From Methanobacteriota archaeon (GTDB taxonomy: Archaea; Thermoplasmatota; Poseidoniia; Poseidoniales; Poseidoniaceae): a DNA stretch of 7,096 bases. Where the stretch lies: NCBI GenBank assembly GCA_018662715.1, contig JABJFP010000102.1:1-7096 (forward strand), in the 5' to 3' direction. The first letter of the stretch is position 1, and each line of letters opens with the position of its first letter. A model generated the notes under the pieces. It was not told where the DNA came from. It worked only from the letters and a program-made list of their open reading frames with translations, and searched no databases. Positions 6,371 through 7,096 of the stretch are shown here, piece by piece. A program made the translations under genes and the position numbers.

Positions 6371-6378
6371 TATATCAA
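6371..6378 (-). promoter_or_regulatory. TATA box for a leaderless transcript of the UbiA operon
   Basis: TTGATATA on the minus strand has its centre about 26 nt upstream of the A of the ATG at 6348. That equals the usual TATA-to-start distance in archaea, so the mRNA would begin at or within a base or two of the start codon. No Shine-Dalgarno precedes this ATG, which is consistent with a leaderless message. No convincing BRE is seen. Confidence 0.5.
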
Positions 6379-6402
6379 GCGACGAAACACGGTGTTTTTG
6401 GA

Positions 6403-6488
6403 AGTGAAACAGATTATGCGACGCAGTGCATTGTTATTCACTTTTCATTTTCAGTTAAAGTGAATTGTAGAGTGAAGGTTGAAGTGAT
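6403..6488. repeat. AGTGAA box cluster with a 9-bp inverted repeat
   Basis: AGTGAA occurs at 6403-6408, 6459-6464 and 6471-6476, with a variant AGTGAT at 6483-6488; the last three are exactly 12 nt apart. The complement TTCACT is at 6437-6442. The arms ATTCACTTT (6436-6444) and AAAGTGAAT (6457-6465) form a perfect 9-bp inverted repeat around a 12-nt spacer. The cluster lies between the leaderless promoter of the UbiA operon and the tRNA-Glu promoter. It could be an operator for one of them or an RNA hairpin. Confidence 0.5.
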
Positions 6489-6514
6489 GTTCTAACTCTT
6501 ATTATGCGTGACGG

Positions 6515-6522
6515 CTAAATAC
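6515..6522 (+). promoter_or_regulatory. Candidate TATA box of tRNA-Glu
   Basis: CTAAATAC lies about 30 nt before the mature tRNA 5' end. Transcription would then start near 6544, leaving a leader of about 5 nt for RNase P to remove. The following CGAAAGG is purine-rich but no clear BRE is visible. Confidence 0.4.
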
Positions 6523-6548
6523 GAAAGGTCGGTGGCAAGAACACCCAC

Positions 6549-6621
6549 GCTCGTATAGTGTAGTGGCCCATCATGAAGGACTCTCATTCCTTCGACCCGG
6601 GTTCAAATCCCGGTACGAGCA
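6549..6621 (+). tRNA. tRNA-Glu (anticodon CTC)
   Basis: A 73-nt tRNA with a complete cloverleaf. The acceptor stem is GCTCGTA (6549-6555) with TACGAGC (6614-6620) and discriminator A at 6621. The D stem pairs G10-T25, T11-A24 and G12-C23, with a 13-22 mismatch as often seen in tRNA-Glu. The anticodon stem AAGGA/TCCTT encloses loop CTCTCAT, giving CTC, which reads GAG. The T arm is CCGGG, loop TTCAAAT, CCCGG. No intron is present. CCA is not encoded and must be added after transcription, as is common in archaea. A TTTT run at 6623-6626 may end the transcript. Confidence 0.96.
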
Positions 6622-6622
6622 C

Positions 6623-6626
6623 TTTT
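6623..6626 (+). terminator. Short T-run after tRNA-Glu
   Basis: TTTTCTAT begins two bases after the discriminator base. Archaeal RNA polymerase can stop at short T-runs on the coding strand without a hairpin, so this is a plausible but weak terminator. Confidence 0.3.
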
Positions 6627-6701
6627 CTATAGGATTGAGATTCACATATTGTGCTCCGTTGCAGTACGAAACTCTATGAATTGAGTTCAATTGTATGCAT
6701 C

Positions 6702-7096
6702 ATGAAGAAAGCATACGTTGTCTTTTTTTCGCTTATGATGGTCACACTTTCCCTTTCAGGATGCTTAGGCGGAGGTGATAACGACACCTCGGGATTGGAA
6801 CAACAGATCACTGATTTGGAGAACGCAAAAGAGGATATCAATCAGAACCTCTCACTTCAAAATTCGGAAAACGCAGAACTTCAAACACAACTCGAAGAAT
6901 TGCGGTTGGCATTTGAACAATCACAAATGGACCTTGAACTTGAATCCAGATTGCAGGATGAAAACTTGGCGGAAATAGAACAAATGGAATCTGAAATTTT
7001 GACGCTCTATGCGTTGATTTCAGCAGCAGATGCTAATGTCTTCATGTACCAATCATCACTCGCCGATGCAGAGGCATACAGGGACTTACTTCTCGA
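6702..7096 (+). CDS. Coiled-coil lipoprotein (3' partial)
   Basis: The frame is open from ATG 6702 to the window edge, giving 131 complete codons. Residues 1-21 form a lipoprotein signal: MKKAY, a hydrophobic core VVFFSLMMVTLSL, then the lipobox LSGC with Cys21 as the predicted lipid attachment site. A CLGGGDNDT linker follows. Residues about 32-105 are rich in Glu, Gln, Leu and Asn with heptad-like Leu/Ile spacing and no Pro, indicating a long coiled coil. The mature protein would sit outside the cell, tethered to the membrane. The fold beyond residue 131 is unseen, so no function can be assigned. There is no Shine-Dalgarno; a weak TATA-like CACATATT (6643-6650) would give a leader of about 30 nt. 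The gene begins 80 nt after tRNA-Glu and is probably transcribed separately. Confidence 0.88.
   Translation, partial: MKKAYVVFFSLMMVTLSLSGCLGGGDNDTSGLEQQITDLENAKEDINQNLSLQNSENAELQTQLEELRLAFEQSQMDLELESRLQDENLAEIEQMESEILTLYALISAADANVFMYQSSLADAEAYRDLLL

Noticed and set aside
6549..6621. tRNA-Glu as an integration site for a mobile element
   Set aside because: No integrase and no second copy of the tRNA 3' end are visible in the window; the neighbour is an ordinary lipoprotein gene.

Overview
The window looks like a piece of a mesophilic archaeal chromosome, most likely Thermoplasmatota and plausibly marine Poseidoniales (Marine Group II). The reasons are a single archaeal-type GPN-loop GTPase, a UbiA-family prenyltransferase with the aspartate motifs of archaeal ether-lipid enzymes, a tRNA-Glu without an encoded CCA tail, a promoter spaced for a leaderless mRNA, and a lipoprotein with a Gly-rich stretch straight after its lipobox Cys. 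The lineage is inferred from these features and was not tested by any search.

Left part (1-2956, minus strand): one very large gene, open for 985 codons and running off the left edge. From its N-terminus it has about 290 residues of Pro/Met/Ala-rich low complexity (including seven tandem DPLMDPL repeats encoded by 69- and 84-bp DNA units), then about 620 residues carrying five beta-sandwich modules of the DUF11/NEW3 kind, then a Glu/Ala/Thr-rich acidic tail. It has no signal peptide. All long plus-strand reading frames in this stretch, including Gly-rich and Ser-rich ones, are antisense shadows of it.

Middle part (2957-4942): a divergent intergenic region with a Shine-Dalgarno sequence on each side, followed on the plus strand by a GPN-loop GTPase gene and, 39 nt later, argF (ornithine carbamoyltransferase). 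The two are probably cotranscribed, although their functions are unrelated (assembly of large complexes versus arginine synthesis).

Right-middle part (4939-6348, minus strand): a probable three-gene operon read leftwards: an 82-codon Pro/Arg-rich gene of unknown function with a TATA box placed for a leaderless transcript; a 79-codon winged-helix-like protein whose ATG directly follows the previous gene's TGA in the same frame; and a UbiA-family enzyme, probably digeranylgeranylglyceryl phosphate synthase, which makes the core of archaeal membrane lipids. The UbiA and argF stop codons overlap in the convergent tetranucleotide TTAG.

Right end (6349-7096): a 200-nt intergenic stretch with a 9-bp inverted repeat and a cluster of AGTGAA boxes, three of them exactly 12 nt apart; then tRNA-Glu(CTC); then the start of a coiled-coil lipoprotein gene cut by the window edge. 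There is no transposase, integrase, CRISPR array or recognisable defence gene. The most unusual items are the repeat-bearing giant protein, the in-frame TGA-ATG gene pair and the AGTGAA cluster.
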